Source: Kiloniella sp. EL199
GTDB lineage: Bacteria; Pseudomonadota; Alphaproteobacteria; Kiloniellales; Kiloniellaceae
Direction of reading: 5' to 3'
DNA: 64,000 nucleotides
Assembly: GCF_900313065.1 (NCBI RefSeq)
Contig: NZ_OMPU01000001.1
Coordinates: 169 to 64,168 of the forward strand
The position numbers and the translations under genes are program-made. Shown piece by piece: positions 36,105 to 45,293 of this stretch (positions are counted from its first letter, which is position 1; each line of letters opens with the position of its first letter). The notes beneath the pieces are model-generated. The model worked only from the letters and a program-made list of their open reading frames with translations. It was not told the DNA's origin and ran no database searches.

Positions 36105-37013
36105 TTAATCAGATTTTTCAACGGTCCTTATGAAGCCTGCCTGATCAAGGTTGCCAAGCCCTTTATCAATCATTGCTTGCCACAATGTCAAAGCAGTTTC
36201 CAACCCTGTAAGGTGAAGGTCATGGTGCTCCGCCAGCTCAACGGCCTGCTTCACATCCTTAAGCTGGACAGTGGCTCTCGCTCCCGGTTCAAAGCTACGC
36301 TCTATCATACGTTGGCCGTGCAGTTGAAGTATACGACTATCTGCAAAGCCCCCCAACAAAGCATTGCGAACCTTGGCTGGATCAGCTCCTGCCCTTGACG
36401 CCAAAGTCAAAGCTTCGGCAACCGCATCAATTGTCATCCCCACAATCATCTGATTAGCGGTCTTGGCAATCTGACCAGCCCCTAGAGGGCCAACATGATT
36501 AATATTCTCACCCAGAATGTTGAAAAGTGGCATGGAACGATGAAAGTCATCTTCTGCACCACCAATCATAATTGAGAGAGTGCCCTGCTCTGCCCCAATA
36601 GCTCCACCACTTACTGGCGCATCAAGATATTTAGCGCCAGCTTCCTGGATTTTCCCGGCAAGATCGCGTGTATTCATAACCTGGGTCGTCCCCATATCGA
36701 TCACAAAGGTATCTGGATGGATCGCCGATAACAATCCATGCTCGCCACAGATCACCTGCTCAACAGCAAATGTGTCAGTTACGCAAATAATAATAAATCC
36801 ACTATCAACTTTCTGCGCAAGCTCTGCTGGTGTTTGGCAATAAATGAGGCCTTGTGCTTCCAATTCCGACGCCTTGTCGCGCGTTCTGGAATGAATAAAC
36901 ACCTCCATCCCGGCTGTATGCAATCTCTTGGCAAAGTGCCAACCCATTTTCCCAAGACCGACAACACCCACTTTGAGACCAGAAAGAGATGAAAATTCAG
37001 AAGATACGACCAT
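36105..37013 (-). CDS. garR: Tartronate-semialdehyde reductase / 3-hydroxyisobutyrate dehydrogenase family
   Basis: 302 residues from the ATG at 37013; an upstream TTG would add two residues. The N-terminal Rossmann motif VGVVGLGKMGWHFAKRL, the substrate-binding DAPVSGGAIGAEQGTLSIM (19 residues) and the catalytic lysine in GAGQIAKTANQMIVGMT define the beta-hydroxyacid dehydrogenase family. Coupling with the hydroxypyruvate isomerase gene suggests reduction of tartronate semialdehyde to glycerate. L-threonate (LtnD-like) dehydrogenase is an alternative. The gene is downstream of a GlxA-type regulator on the same strand. Confidence 0.82.
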   Translation of the reverse strand: MVVSSEFSSLSGLKVGVVGLGKMGWHFAKRLHTAGMEVFIHSRTRDKASELEAQGLIYCQTPAELAQKVDSGFIIICVTDTFAVEQVICGEHGLLSAIHPDTFVIDMGTTQVMNTRDLAGKIQEAGAKYLDAPVSGGAIGAEQGTLSIMIGGAEDDFHRSMPLFNILGENINHVGPLGAGQIAKTANQMIVGMTIDAVAEALTLASRAGADPAKVRNALLGGFADSRILQLHGQRMIERSFEPGARATVQLKDVKQAVELAEHHDLHLTGLETALTLWQAMIDKGLGNLDQAGFIRTVEKSD

Positions 37014-37096
37014 ACACAAGACAATCTAACAGCTGTTTATTTCCTAAACATTCTGGAAGAGTTATCAAACAAGGTCAAAACAAATAAGTTTAGGTA

Positions 37097-38098
37097 TCAG
37101 CTAACCTGGGCCAGACGATCTTCGCGGGGAGTTGCCCCAAAATATCCTCTGTAAGCACGAGAAAAATAAGAAAAAGAAGTAAAACCACAAGCAATGGCAA
37201 CTTCACTCACTGGTAAAGCTGTTTGCCGTAAAAGTGCGCGAGCTCTTTTCAGTCTCAAGCGCTTATAGTACCGCTTTGGGCTGCAACCGAGGTGACGGGC
37301 AAAAAGGCGCTCTATCTGGCGCTTGGAACTGCCGATTTCTTTCGCAATTTCCTCGGCCGTCAACAAAACTTCCAGGTTTTCTTCCATAATGCGAACTGCT
37401 TCGGCCAACTTTCCCGACAGCTTTTGCAAAGTCAGATTGCGTTGACGCAAGGGAATGGAGGCTCCGCCTCTGACTTCATAGTTAAAGGCTTCGGCTACCT
37501 GCCCGGCGATATCTGTACCGCACTGGTGCTCAATAATATTAAGAATGAGTTCAAGGCATGCAGCTTTACCAGTACAGGTAATACGCTTTCTATCCCAGGA
37601 AAAAAGAGCATCCTGTATTTCAACAGAAGGATACAGCTCTTTGAAACTATCATGATAGGCCCACGGAACAGCACATTGATAACCATTCAACAAACCTGCA
37701 CTCGCAAGCTCATAACAAGCCCCGCCAACAGCCCCAACATAAACACTTTGCCGATCAAGGCGTTTTAACCAATTCACCAGATAATCTGATTTTCCCGTAC
37801 GAACACCCCATTCACCAAACACCAGAGCAAGATCAATAGATTCGTCATCTCCAACAGCCATATCCGGTTGTAAAACGAAGCCATCTTCCAGATCGATTAC
37901 TTGACCATCCATTGTCGCAATACGCCAGTGAAAAGCCGCATAACCAGCAACAGCATTAGCCGTTTTTAATGCCTGAATAGTCAAACTGGTGTCCAAAGAG
38001 GCCGTGCCAGGAAGAACAATAAAAACCACACGCTGCAAATCTCTTCGGGGTGCTTTTTTCTTTATCTGTGGCTCTGCACTATACACCTTCAGATGCAT
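37097..38098 (-). CDS. GlxA-type AraC-family regulator with DJ-1/GATase1-like domain
   Basis: 333 residues from the ATG at 38098, chosen for the SD GGGAGG 8 bases upstream; an alternative ATG at 38128 adds 10 residues. The N-terminal DJ-1/PfpI domain reads VVFIVLPGTASLDTSLTIQA (20 residues) and GAVGGACYELASAGLLNGYQ (20 residues). The C-terminal HTH_18 reads EEIAKEIGSSKRQIERLFAR (20 residues) and LPVSEVAIACGFTSFSYFSR (20 residues). GlxA/GbdR/CdhR-type regulators sense quaternary amines or small acids. Here the targets are probably garR-hyi 84 bases downstream, or carnitine/choline genes elsewhere. Confidence 0.85.
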   Translation of the reverse strand: MHLKVYSAEPQIKKKAPRRDLQRVVFIVLPGTASLDTSLTIQALKTANAVAGYAAFHWRIATMDGQVIDLEDGFVLQPDMAVGDDESIDLALVFGEWGVRTGKSDYLVNWLKRLDRQSVYVGAVGGACYELASAGLLNGYQCAVPWAYHDSFKELYPSVEIQDALFSWDRKRITCTGKAACLELILNIIEHQCGTDIAGQVAEAFNYEVRGGASIPLRQRNLTLQKLSGKLAEAVRIMEENLEVLLTAEEIAKEIGSSKRQIERLFARHLGCSPKRYYKRLRLKRARALLRQTALPVSEVAIACGFTSFSYFSRAYRGYFGATPREDRLAQVS

Positions 38099-38387
38099 CA
38101 ATGCCTCCCTTTCCTGACAGCCGACCATCCCTGTTTCTCGGATTTTCGGCTTTTAGCTTGCTCGTTTTCTCAAAAAATTATGCAGCAACCTGCGTTTTTC
38201 ACCAAACAAGCATATAAAGAATTTTTTATGTCGTCAACAAAATAAAGATTTCTTTATATAGTATGAATTTTCCATATTAATTAAATAATATCAATTCAAT
38301 AAGCACATTTGTTAATTAAAAAAATTAAATTGCGTTCAAAAAATTAATCTATAAGCGACATGTTTTCATCTAAATGAGCCTACAAAT
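38099..38387. other. AT-rich intergenic region upstream of the GlxA-like regulator
   Basis: About 290 bases with no gene call. The first part is the regulator leader, with TTTTT-rich stretches. The remainder is very AT-rich (several AATTAA and TTAATT runs) and holds the end of the frameshifted MEKHLA gene's flank. Confidence 0.4.
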
Positions 38388-38871
38388 TTACTCATCCAAA
38401 TATGTCCAGGAATTAAACATTGCTGCTTGCCCCTTCTTTTGAGCATCCAAATCGTCACTCTCTACAACAGGCAGCACAGTCCAGATTATCACCTTCTCTA
38501 TTAATAATCTCCGACCAGAACTGGGAATTCTAATCCCTGTGTAATTATCAAAATACCCCTTTTCTTTCGTCGGCTCTAACATAGCAGCACGATCATTGCG
38601 AAATTCCGGTTCTGCTGTTTTACCTGCGTGAAGGTGTCCTTGTAAAATCTTCCCAAGCCATTTCCCATAAATTAAGGGCCGTCAAATTCCGATAATTTTG
38701 AACAAGATCATCACCGCCATTATGCGATACCACTACAAAAGGAGCTTCGAATGATTGCTGCCCGATACTCGCAATGGCCTCTAGTCCGATTAAATCCCTC
38801 CCCGTTACAGCCTTAAAACTATCGATCAATCTTTTGGCATGCTCTTCTTGGAATTTGCTAACGTTAGCCAC
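38388..38871 (-). pseudogene. MEKHLA-domain protein, broken by a frameshift
   Basis: Two minus-strand reading frames join into one MEKHLA-domain protein of about 160 residues. The first (from the GTG at 38871, SD AGGAAAA) gives MANVSKFQEEHAKRLIDSF, APFVVVSHNGGDDLVQNYRN (20 residues), ALNLWEMAWEDFTRTPSR and stops at 38620. The second frame continues without a gap as KTAEPEFRNDRAAMLEPTKE (20 residues), GYFDNYTGIRIPSSGRRLL, then GQAAMFNSW and a stop at 38388. The break is around 38620-38626, where losing one base of the AGG/T region would restore PSR-x-KTAEP. It may be a real pseudogene, a sequencing error, or programmed; a recent or artefactual event is likely because both halves are well conserved. 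Confidence 0.78.
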
Positions 38872-39269
38872 TTTGAATTTTTTCCTGTAATTTAAAGTCT
38901 AAAGAATAATTTTATTCAGAATTCTCCCCAAAAAGTTGTAAAAATAACAGAAAACAAATTAATCCTTGCCTAAAATCATATTATTTCAAATAATATATCC
39001 ATACGATTATTATCTTATTTTTTAAGTAAGCGACAAGCTGGCTAAGAGAATGCCGTATCAAGGTGTTACTCAAAACTTTAACACGCCCAAATCCCGATAA
39101 TACTTGACTTTTCTCTAAATTCGTAGATAAAGCTACTATGGTTTTAAAAGTCCCGGCCTCCTCTGCCTGCCCTACACTGGTCACTAAAGAAGATTCCCGG
39201 CCTTGCCGAACCCTTTACCAACGGCTGATTTTGGCCGTCACACAAGATAAGTAATTAGGAGTCTCTTTA
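38872..39269. other. Intergenic region with cspA leader
   Basis: About 400 bases with no supported gene; the minus-strand open frame here lacks conservation signals. It holds the probable cspA promoter (39104-39131), a short hairpin ACGGC/GCCGT near 39220-39237, and an SD TTAGGAG 8 bases before the cspA ATG. Confidence 0.45.
39104..39131 (+). promoter_or_regulatory. Candidate cspA promoter
   Basis: TTGACT (39104-39109) with GATAAA (39126-39131) after 16 bases. This would give a leader of about 130 nt, the length expected for thermosensor-type cold-shock leaders. The -10 is a weak match. Confidence 0.4.
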
Positions 39270-39479
39270 ATGGCGACTGGCGTAGTAAAATGGTTTAACT
39301 CCACTAAAGGTTTTGGCTTTATCGAGCCTGATGCTGGTGGTGATGATGCTTTCGTTCATATTTCTGCTGTAGAACGTGCAGGCCTACAAGGTTTGAACGA
39401 AGGTCAACGTGTTGAGTTCGAACTGGAACGCGGCCGTAACGGCAAAATGGCTGTCTCAACAATTGCAGTTGCTGAGTAG
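39270..39479 (+). CDS. Cold-shock domain protein, CspA family
   Basis: A 69-residue single cold-shock domain (OB fold) that binds RNA/ssDNA. RNP1 is present as KGFGFIEP and RNP2 as [14 protein letters not shown], with the N-terminal [17 protein letters not shown] and C-terminal [20 protein letters not shown] (20 residues). Family length is normal. The SD is TTAGGAG. It is monocistronic, followed by a strong terminator. The several cspA paralogs usual in alphaproteobacteria prevent assigning a specific symbol. Confidence 0.95.
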   Translation: MATGVVKWFNSTKGFGFIEPDAGGDDAFVHISAVERAGLQGLNEGQRVEFELERGRNGKMAVSTIAVAE

Positions 39480-39521
39480 TGCCATACTGCAATCATTAAT
39501 TTGATTGTAGGCGACAGACTA

Positions 39522-39548
39522 AAGGGTACCAACTAGGTACCCTTTTTT
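39522..39548 (+). terminator. Rho-independent terminator after cspA-like gene
   Basis: Stem AAGGGTACC (39522-39530), loop AACTA, GGTACCCTT (39536-39544), overlapping a six-base T-run (39543-39548). Confidence 0.92.
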
Positions 39549-39654
39549 CGTGCCTGATTTATGGATTTAAAAACCTATCAGTTTAAACACATAGACCAAT
39601 CAAACCCTTCATTGAAACAGCACAATAAAATCTCTGATGTTTCGAAGTAGCGAA

Positions 39655-41283
39655 CTACTCCCACACATTTGGTACTTTCATATGAATAAGAGCAGGCTTG
39701 TCACTATCCCTTGCCTGTTCAAATGCTTCGGGAAACTGATCCGCGTTATCAACAGTTACACCAAATCCACCATAGGCCCGTGCAAGAGCCGCGAAATCAG
39801 GGTTGTTCAATCGGGTAGAAATAACACGGTCAGGATATTCCCGCTCCTGATGCATACGAATTGTTCCAAAACATCCGTTATCAACGACAATAATAATGAC
39901 ATTTGCCTCATATTGAACCGCGGTTGCAATTTCTTGCCCGTTCATCATAAAGCAGCCATCCCCCGCCAAGGTTACAACAACTCTTTCAGGCTCTGTAATC
40001 TTGGCACTAATGCCTGCTGGAACACCATATCCCATAGCACCGGAAGTTGGGGCTAGCTGACTTGGATAGGATGAGAATTGATAAAACCGCTGCCCCCAGA
40101 TGGTATAGTTCCCCGCACCATTGGTAATAATCGCATCATCCGGCAAATTTTCCCTCAGATAGCTGCTGATTTTGTGCATTGGGAAGTCTTTGATGCCAGC
40201 TTCCTCTGCAATAAAAGCTTCATAATCAGCACGCGCTTGTGCAACCATGCCCTTCCAAACATGCGTATTGATGGGCGCAAGATCCAACGCTGCTTTTGTA
40301 AAGGCAGTCAAATCACTCAAGATTGCCAGCTCTGCATTAAAAACTCGATTAAGCTCTTCTGCGCCGGGCAAAATGTGAACAAGCTTTTGTTTGGTATTTG
40401 GACTATCCAGCAAGTTATATCCACTGGTTGTCATTTCGCCCAGACGCGGACCAACAACAATCAGAAGATCACTTTCCTTCACCCGGGCAACCAGCTTTGG
40501 ATTTGGTGCAATACCAACCTCACCAATATATTGCGCGTGATGATTATTAAAAGCATCTTGCCTGCGGAAAGCACAGGCAACAGGTAAATGATTTTTTTCA
40601 GCAAAGGTCGTTATGTTTTCACTGGCTTCTTGTGACCACCCGCCGCCACCAATGAGCAACAAGGGTTTTTGCGCCTCACTTAACAATGCTCTGAAATCAG
40701 TCATGTCCTCTGGACGGGGAGCAGAAGCAACCTTCTTGTATGCTCGTGTATCCGCAACGCTTGCCAGTTCGGTCAACATGTCTTCAGGCAGAGCCAACAC
40801 CACTGGCCCCGGTCGCCCGGATGTCGCGGTATGAAATGCACGATTAAGGTATTCAGGGATACGCTCAGCCGTTTCAATCTGCGCGACCCATTTCGCCATT
40901 TCACCAAACATACGGCGATAATCAATTTCCTGAAAAGCTTCCCGATCTTCCTGATCGCGTGCGACTTGACCAATAAACAAGATCATCGGCGTGGAATCCT
41001 GATAGGCAGTATGAACACCGATAGAGGCGTTGGTTGCCCCCGGTCCTCGCGTTACAAAACAGATCCCCGGCGTCCCTTTCAGCTTGCCATAGGCTTCAGC
41101 CATATAGGCCGCGCCGCCTTCTTGCCGACAGGTCACAACATTGATGTCTTTCGTTAAATCATAAAGACCGTCCAGAACAGCCAGATAGCTTTCACCCGGA
41201 ACACAAAACACCGTATCGACACCGTGTGCCTGTAGGCCCTGAGCCAAAATTTCCCCGCCTGAACGTTCCGTTACATTTGCCAT
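39655..41283 (-). CDS. Thiamine-pyrophosphate enzyme of the acetolactate-synthase family
   Basis: 542 residues from the ATG at 41283 (SD AGGAAAG). The N-terminal PYR domain has the cofactor-activating glutamate in FCVPGESYLAVLDGL and the segment RQEGGAAYMAEAYGKLKGTP (20 residues). The C-terminal PP domain has the ThDP motif GDGCFMMNGQEIATAVQYEA (20 residues) followed by VDNGCFGTIRMHQ. The family includes IlvB, oxalyl-CoA decarboxylase, sulfoacetaldehyde acetyltransferase and benzoylformate decarboxylase. No IlvN-like subunit is nearby, so anabolic acetolactate synthesis is unlikely. It sits downstream of the glutarate genes gcdH and a CoA-transferase on the same strand, 90 bases away. The function is unassigned. 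Confidence 0.85.
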   Translation of the reverse strand: MANVTERSGGEILAQGLQAHGVDTVFCVPGESYLAVLDGLYDLTKDINVVTCRQEGGAAYMAEAYGKLKGTPGICFVTRGPGATNASIGVHTAYQDSTPMILFIGQVARDQEDREAFQEIDYRRMFGEMAKWVAQIETAERIPEYLNRAFHTATSGRPGPVVLALPEDMLTELASVADTRAYKKVASAPRPEDMTDFRALLSEAQKPLLLIGGGGWSQEASENITTFAEKNHLPVACAFRRQDAFNNHHAQYIGEVGIAPNPKLVARVKESDLLIVVGPRLGEMTTSGYNLLDSPNTKQKLVHILPGAEELNRVFNAELAILSDLTAFTKAALDLAPINTHVWKGMVAQARADYEAFIAEEAGIKDFPMHKISSYLRENLPDDAIITNGAGNYTIWGQRFYQFSSYPSQLAPTSGAMGYGVPAGISAKITEPERVVVTLAGDGCFMMNGQEIATAVQYEANVIIIVVDNGCFGTIRMHQEREYPDRVISTRLNNPDFAALARAYGGFGVTVDNADQFPEAFEQARDSDKPALIHMKVPNVWE

Positions 41284-41373
41284 CAATCTTTCCTGTTCAA
41301 CTTTTCATTTGTACTTTGTTGCTTTATTTTGGTTCACTTGGATTTTTAACTTACCTGATTATGCCCCGGCTGA

Positions 41374-42612
41374 TTATGCAATAGCCCCAATGCTTCGCAG
41401 CTTTTCAATGTCATCCTGTTCCGTGCCAAGGATTTCACCGAGCACTTCATCCGTGTGCTGACCTAACATCGGCGGCGAAAGTTCCGCACCCGATTTTGCC
41501 TGTCCATATTTGATTGGCGTTGAAACCAATTGCTGCTTTACACCGCCGGGATGCGCATATTCCTTAAGAATTCCACGCTGCTGGATGTGTGGATCTGAAA
41601 AAACCTGTGAAAGGTCATTAATAGATCCACAAGGCACTTTCACCGCTTCAAGAGATGTAATCCAGAAATCGGTTGGCTTTTCCTTTAGGACATTTTGAAC
41701 AAGGGGAACAAGCTGCGCTCTGTTTTCAACTCTTGCTGTATTTGTCAGGTACTTGGGGTTTTCTGCAAGTTCCATACACCCGGCAACACTGCAAAAAGCC
41801 TCGAACTGACGATCATTGCCAACGGCCAAAATCATGAAACCGTCTGACGTTTCAAAAACTTCATAGGGCGAAATGTTGGGATGCGCATTCCCTCTGCGAT
41901 GGGGAACTTTATCAGAAACCAGGTAGTTTGTAGCCTGGTTAGCTAACATCGCAGCCTGACAATCCATCAGCGCTATATCAATGTGATCGCCACGCCCCGT
42001 GCGTTCGCGCTTGAACAAGGCCGCAAGAATGCCCGTTACCCCGTACATCCCGCTGAAAAGGTCAACAACAGCAACACCGACTTTCATCGGCTGCCGGTCA
42101 GCCTCCCCGGTAATACTCATCAAGCCGCCCATTCCCTGTATCATCAGGTCATAACCAGCCTTGTCCGCATAGGGACCTTCCTGACCAAAGCCAGTGATTG
42201 AACAGTAAATAAGCTTGGGATTTATCTTTGACAGACTTTGGTAATCAAGGTCGTACTTTTTAAGCCCACCGACCTTGAAGTTCTCAATAACAATATCGCA
42301 GTGAAGAACAAGATCCTGAAGGATTTTCTGTCCTTCGGCTTTGGTCATATCCACAGCTAGAGATCGCTTTCCGCGATTTGCAGACATGTAATAGGCTGAC
42401 TCTTGTGTATTCTCACCCGCCGAAGTCTTCACAAAGGGAGGCCCCCAGGCACGGGTATCATCCCCGCAACCCGGGCGCTCTACCTTGATCACATCACATC
42501 CCAGATCAGCCAAAGTCTGACCAACCCAGGGACCGGCTAGTACACGTGACAGATCAAGAACCCTAACCCCCTTTAGGGGCATATCCTCCCCGGACATTTT
42601 ATCGTGGGGCAT
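41374..42612 (-). CDS. gcdG: CaiB/BaiF-family CoA-transferase, likely glutarate CoA-transferase
   Basis: 412 residues from the ATG at 42612 (SD CAGGAAG); a GTG at 42645 and internal ATGs at 42597 and 42582 are alternatives. Family III motifs: LKGVRVLDLSRVLAGPWVGQ (20 residues), LGCDVIKVERPGCGDDTR, the catalytic aspartate region AGYDLMIQGMGGLMSITGEA (20 residues) and YGVTGILAALFKRERTGRGD (20 residues). Next to glutaryl-CoA dehydrogenase and a divergent LysR regulator, it matches the gcdR-gcdHG arrangement, in which GcdG activates glutarate with CoA from succinyl-CoA. The substrate is inferred from context. Confidence 0.85.
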   Translation of the reverse strand: MPHDKMSGEDMPLKGVRVLDLSRVLAGPWVGQTLADLGCDVIKVERPGCGDDTRAWGPPFVKTSAGENTQESAYYMSANRGKRSLAVDMTKAEGQKILQDLVLHCDIVIENFKVGGLKKYDLDYQSLSKINPKLIYCSITGFGQEGPYADKAGYDLMIQGMGGLMSITGEADRQPMKVGVAVVDLFSGMYGVTGILAALFKRERTGRGDHIDIALMDCQAAMLANQATNYLVSDKVPHRRGNAHPNISPYEVFETSDGFMILAVGNDRQFEAFCSVAGCMELAENPKYLTNTARVENRAQLVPLVQNVLKEKPTDFWITSLEAVKVPCGSINDLSQVFSDPHIQQRGILKEYAHPGGVKQQLVSTPIKYGQAKSGAELSPPMLGQHTDEVLGEILGTEQDDIEKLRSIGAIA

Positions 42613-42681
42613 ATCGTCTTCCTGATTATCAGAAGGCTTTGTCACCGTTTTGATCCGTGTCTTATTACTAAGGGCCCGATC

Positions 42682-43869
42682 CTACATAAAAGCCTGTAAA
42701 CCGGTTTGCGCCCGCCCCAGAATAAGCGCGTGCACATCATGCGTGCCTTCATATGTGTTTACGGCCTCCAGGTTCATCACATGCCGGATGACATGAAATT
42801 CATCGGAGACGCCGTTACCGCCGTGCATATCCCGGGCTGTTCTGGCAATTTCCAGCGACTTGCCACAGGAATTGCGTTTGATCATGGAAATAAGTTCCGG
42901 GGCAATCTTGCCCTCGTCAAACAACTGGCCAGCACGCACACAACCCTGCAATCCCAAAGAGATTTCAGTCTGCATGTCCGCAAGCTTTTTCTGTACCAGT
43001 TGGGTTTGCGCCAAAGGACGCCCAAACTGTTTACGGTCCAGCGTATATTGGCGCGCCGCATGCCAGCAAAACTCAGCCGCCCCCAATGCGCCCCAGGCAA
43101 TGCCGTAACGCGCCCGGTTAAGGCACCCAAACGGCCCTTTGAGACCTGTAACTTCCGGGAACATATTTTCCTCTGGCACAAAGACCTTATCCATAACGAT
43201 CTCACCCGTTACAGAAGCGCGCAGACTGAACTTGCCCTCGATCTTTGGCGTGGAAAGCCCTTCCATGCCCCGTTCCAGAACGAAACCGCGAATAATGCCT
43301 TCGTCATTTTTGGCCCAGACTACCATCACATCAGCGATAGGTGAGTTTGTAATCCACATCTTCGCGCCCGATAGCTCGTACCCGCCGTCAACTTTGCGCG
43401 CGCGGGTTTTCATGCCGCCGGGATCAGACCCGGCATCGGGTTCTGTTAAACCGAAACAGCCGACATATTCGCCCGTCGCCAGTTTCGGCAGGTACTTTTG
43501 CTTTTGCTCTTCTGATCCATAAGCATAGATCGGATGCATCACGAGGGAAGACTGAACAGACATGGCCGAACGATACCCGCTATCGACACGTTCAATTTCA
43601 CGAGCAATCAGGCCATAGCTGGTATAGCTAACACCTGCACAGCCATAGCCGTCAATGGTCGCGCCCAGAAACCCAAGCTCACCCATTTCGCGCATAATAT
43701 CGCGATCAAAGTTTTCATTACGGTTCGCGTCCAGAATACGCGGCATCAGCTTGTCTTGCGCATAGTCACGCGCACTGTCCCTGACCATGCGCTCTTCTTC
43801 ATTCAACTGAACGTCTAACAGGAACGGGTCTTCCCAATCGAATTTTCCAAGTTTGGCAGATGCAGACAT
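42682..43869 (-). CDS. gcdH: Glutaryl-CoA dehydrogenase
   Basis: 395 residues of the acyl-CoA dehydrogenase fold with decarboxylating-type features: [20 protein letters not shown] (20 residues), [20 protein letters not shown] (20 residues), [20 protein letters not shown] (20 residues) and the catalytic glutamate in [20 protein letters not shown] (20 residues). YEGTH-x-HALILGRA is the GCDH signature, distinct from other ACADs. It oxidises and decarboxylates glutaryl-CoA to crotonyl-CoA in lysine/tryptophan/glutarate breakdown. It is the first gene of the minus-strand operon with an SD GGAAAGAAG. Confidence 0.95.
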   Translation of the reverse strand: MSASAKLGKFDWEDPFLLDVQLNEEERMVRDSARDYAQDKLMPRILDANRNENFDRDIMREMGELGFLGATIDGYGCAGVSYTSYGLIAREIERVDSGYRSAMSVQSSLVMHPIYAYGSEEQKQKYLPKLATGEYVGCFGLTEPDAGSDPGGMKTRARKVDGGYELSGAKMWITNSPIADVMVVWAKNDEGIIRGFVLERGMEGLSTPKIEGKFSLRASVTGEIVMDKVFVPEENMFPEVTGLKGPFGCLNRARYGIAWGALGAAEFCWHAARQYTLDRKQFGRPLAQTQLVQKKLADMQTEISLGLQGCVRAGQLFDEGKIAPELISMIKRNSCGKSLEIARTARDMHGGNGVSDEFHVIRHVMNLEAVNTYEGTHDVHALILGRAQTGLQAFM

Positions 43870-44179
43870 GTTCTTCTTTCCGAGCTATACGCGGCACATG
43901 AAGTGCCTCAAGGTTTTTATTCGCCTAAATAATATTATAGTTGCTTAACTTAATTCTGGCTCAAGGCGTAAAGAGAGAAATGTAGATTTTCCTACATGAA
44001 CGATGAAACAACGAAGAGAAAGAGTTGAGTTAAACAACTAGAGTTTATTGTCCCCTGCTGTAACTATAAAGGCCAACGATTATTTTTCCAAACATCATTC
44101 ATTAAACTCATGACTAATGTATCAAATAACGATATTGTCATTCTGGTAATTCTTTGTTTGATATCTGGGTTTTAATTCT
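43870..44179. promoter_or_regulatory. Divergent control region between gcdH and the LysR-type regulator
   Basis: 310 bases, AT-rich, no ORF. LysR regulators normally bind between divergent genes at T-N11-A dyads. A loose ATTGTCA-TTCT-GGTAAT repeat near 44132-44149 is the best candidate by eye. Confidence 0.35.
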
Positions 44180-45085
44180 GTGATATACCGATATGTCCCC
44201 TCCCTGACTGCCTTACGTACCTTTGAATCATCTGCGCGGCACATGAGCTTTACGAAAGCCGCTGAAGAGTTGAATGTAACGCAAAGTGCGGTCAGCCGAC
44301 AGATCAGACAACTGGAAGACGAGCTGGGTATTCGACTTTTTGAGAGAGTCCGGCAAAGACTGGTCCTCACCGAAGCTGGCGCAAGCTACGTACAGGAAGT
44401 CAGAAAAGGTCTTGATCAGCTCAAATCAGCCACCCTTAACCTGTTGGCTTATCAAGGTGTGGGCGGTGAGTTATTACTGGCATGTTTGCCGACCTTCGGT
44501 AGTCGATGGCTCATCCCGCGTTTGGGACGTTTTACATCGCAACATCCCGAAATCAATGTGAACCTCGTCACACGGATCGAAGCTTTTAATTTTGAGAGTG
44601 AAGATATTGATGCAGCCATCTATTTTGGGGATAGTAACTGGCCCGGAACAATATCTGATAAACTCATGGGCGAAGAGATGATCCCGGTCTGTAGCCCTTC
44701 TCTGTTGGAAGATGTGGGCTCTATAGAAACACCTGCAGATTTAAGCCACCACACTTTGTTGCAGCTTCGGTCCAGACCCTATGCCTGGCAAGAATGGCTC
44801 AAGGGCAAGGAAACACAGGATATCAACCCTGCAGCAGGTCCCAAGTTCGAACAGTTTCACATGATCATCAATGCTGCTCTCACGGGTCTTGGGGTAGCTC
44901 TCTTACCCGCATTTTTAATCAAGGAAGAACTGAGCAAAGGTCTCCTGACCCAACTTTTTGACGACAGCGTGCGTGGCAAAAATGCCTACTACCTCGTCTA
45001 TCCCGAAAACAAACGCGGCCTGCCACGCCTGCAAACTTTCCGCCGATGGCTTTTGCGCGAAGCAGCCCGACACGAAAAGAAATAA
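44180..45085 (+). CDS. gcdR: LysR-family regulator, GcvA/GcdR-like
   Basis: 301 residues from the GTG at 44180 (no in-frame ATG nearby). The N-terminal HTH is SLTALRTFESSARHMSFTKA (20 residues), then EELNVTQSAVSRQIRQLEDE (20 residues) and LGIRLFERVRQRLVLTEAG. The C-terminal co-inducer domain includes LACLPTFGSRWLIPRLGRF and DIDAAIYFGDSNWPG, as in GcvA-type proteins. Its divergent position from gcdH suggests it activates glutarate catabolism; the symbol is by analogy with Pseudomonas gcdR. Confidence 0.85.
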   Translation: MIYRYVPSLTALRTFESSARHMSFTKAAEELNVTQSAVSRQIRQLEDELGIRLFERVRQRLVLTEAGASYVQEVRKGLDQLKSATLNLLAYQGVGGELLLACLPTFGSRWLIPRLGRFTSQHPEINVNLVTRIEAFNFESEDIDAAIYFGDSNWPGTISDKLMGEEMIPVCSPSLLEDVGSIETPADLSHHTLLQLRSRPYAWQEWLKGKETQDINPAAGPKFEQFHMIINAALTGLGVALLPAFLIKEELSKGLLTQLFDDSVRGKNAYYLVYPENKRGLPRLQTFRRWLLREAARHEKK

Positions 45086-45096
45086 GGTTGCGCCAC

Positions 45097-45207
45097 TTAG
45101 ACAAGAAACTCAAGAAAAAGCCAGATATATAGAGGCATGGGAACAAGCACCCAGATCAAGCTAATTGTCAGTGCTTTGATAAGTAGTTTATCAACTTCTA
45201 AAGGCAT
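45097..45207 (-). CDS. Very small membrane protein, 36 residues
   Basis: A 36-codon frame opens at the ATG at 45207 behind a near-perfect SD (AAAGGAGAGAG ending five bases upstream) and closes with TAA at 45097-45099. The product begins MPLEVDKLLIKALTIS, then a single hydrophobic helix (LIWVLVPMPLYIWLFLEFLV), consistent with a small inner-membrane protein with a short N-terminal cytoplasmic part. It lies 86 bases downstream of the 73-residue membrane gene on the same strand. I do not recognise a family. The SD strength and membrane profile are the evidence; no conservation test was possible. Confidence 0.6.
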   Translation of the reverse strand: MPLEVDKLLIKALTISLIWVLVPMPLYIWLFLEFLV

Positions 45208-45293
45208 TTTCTCTCTCCTTTTTTCAGGATTTTCCCGGAATTTTCTCCAGTGTCTTCAAGGGATCATTACTGGTCGTAAGCAATTGAGTAAGA

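Noticed and set aside
38981-39184. Minus-strand open frame of about 67 codons upstream of the cold-shock gene
   Set aside because: It lies over the likely cspA leader, has no SD and no recognisable features.
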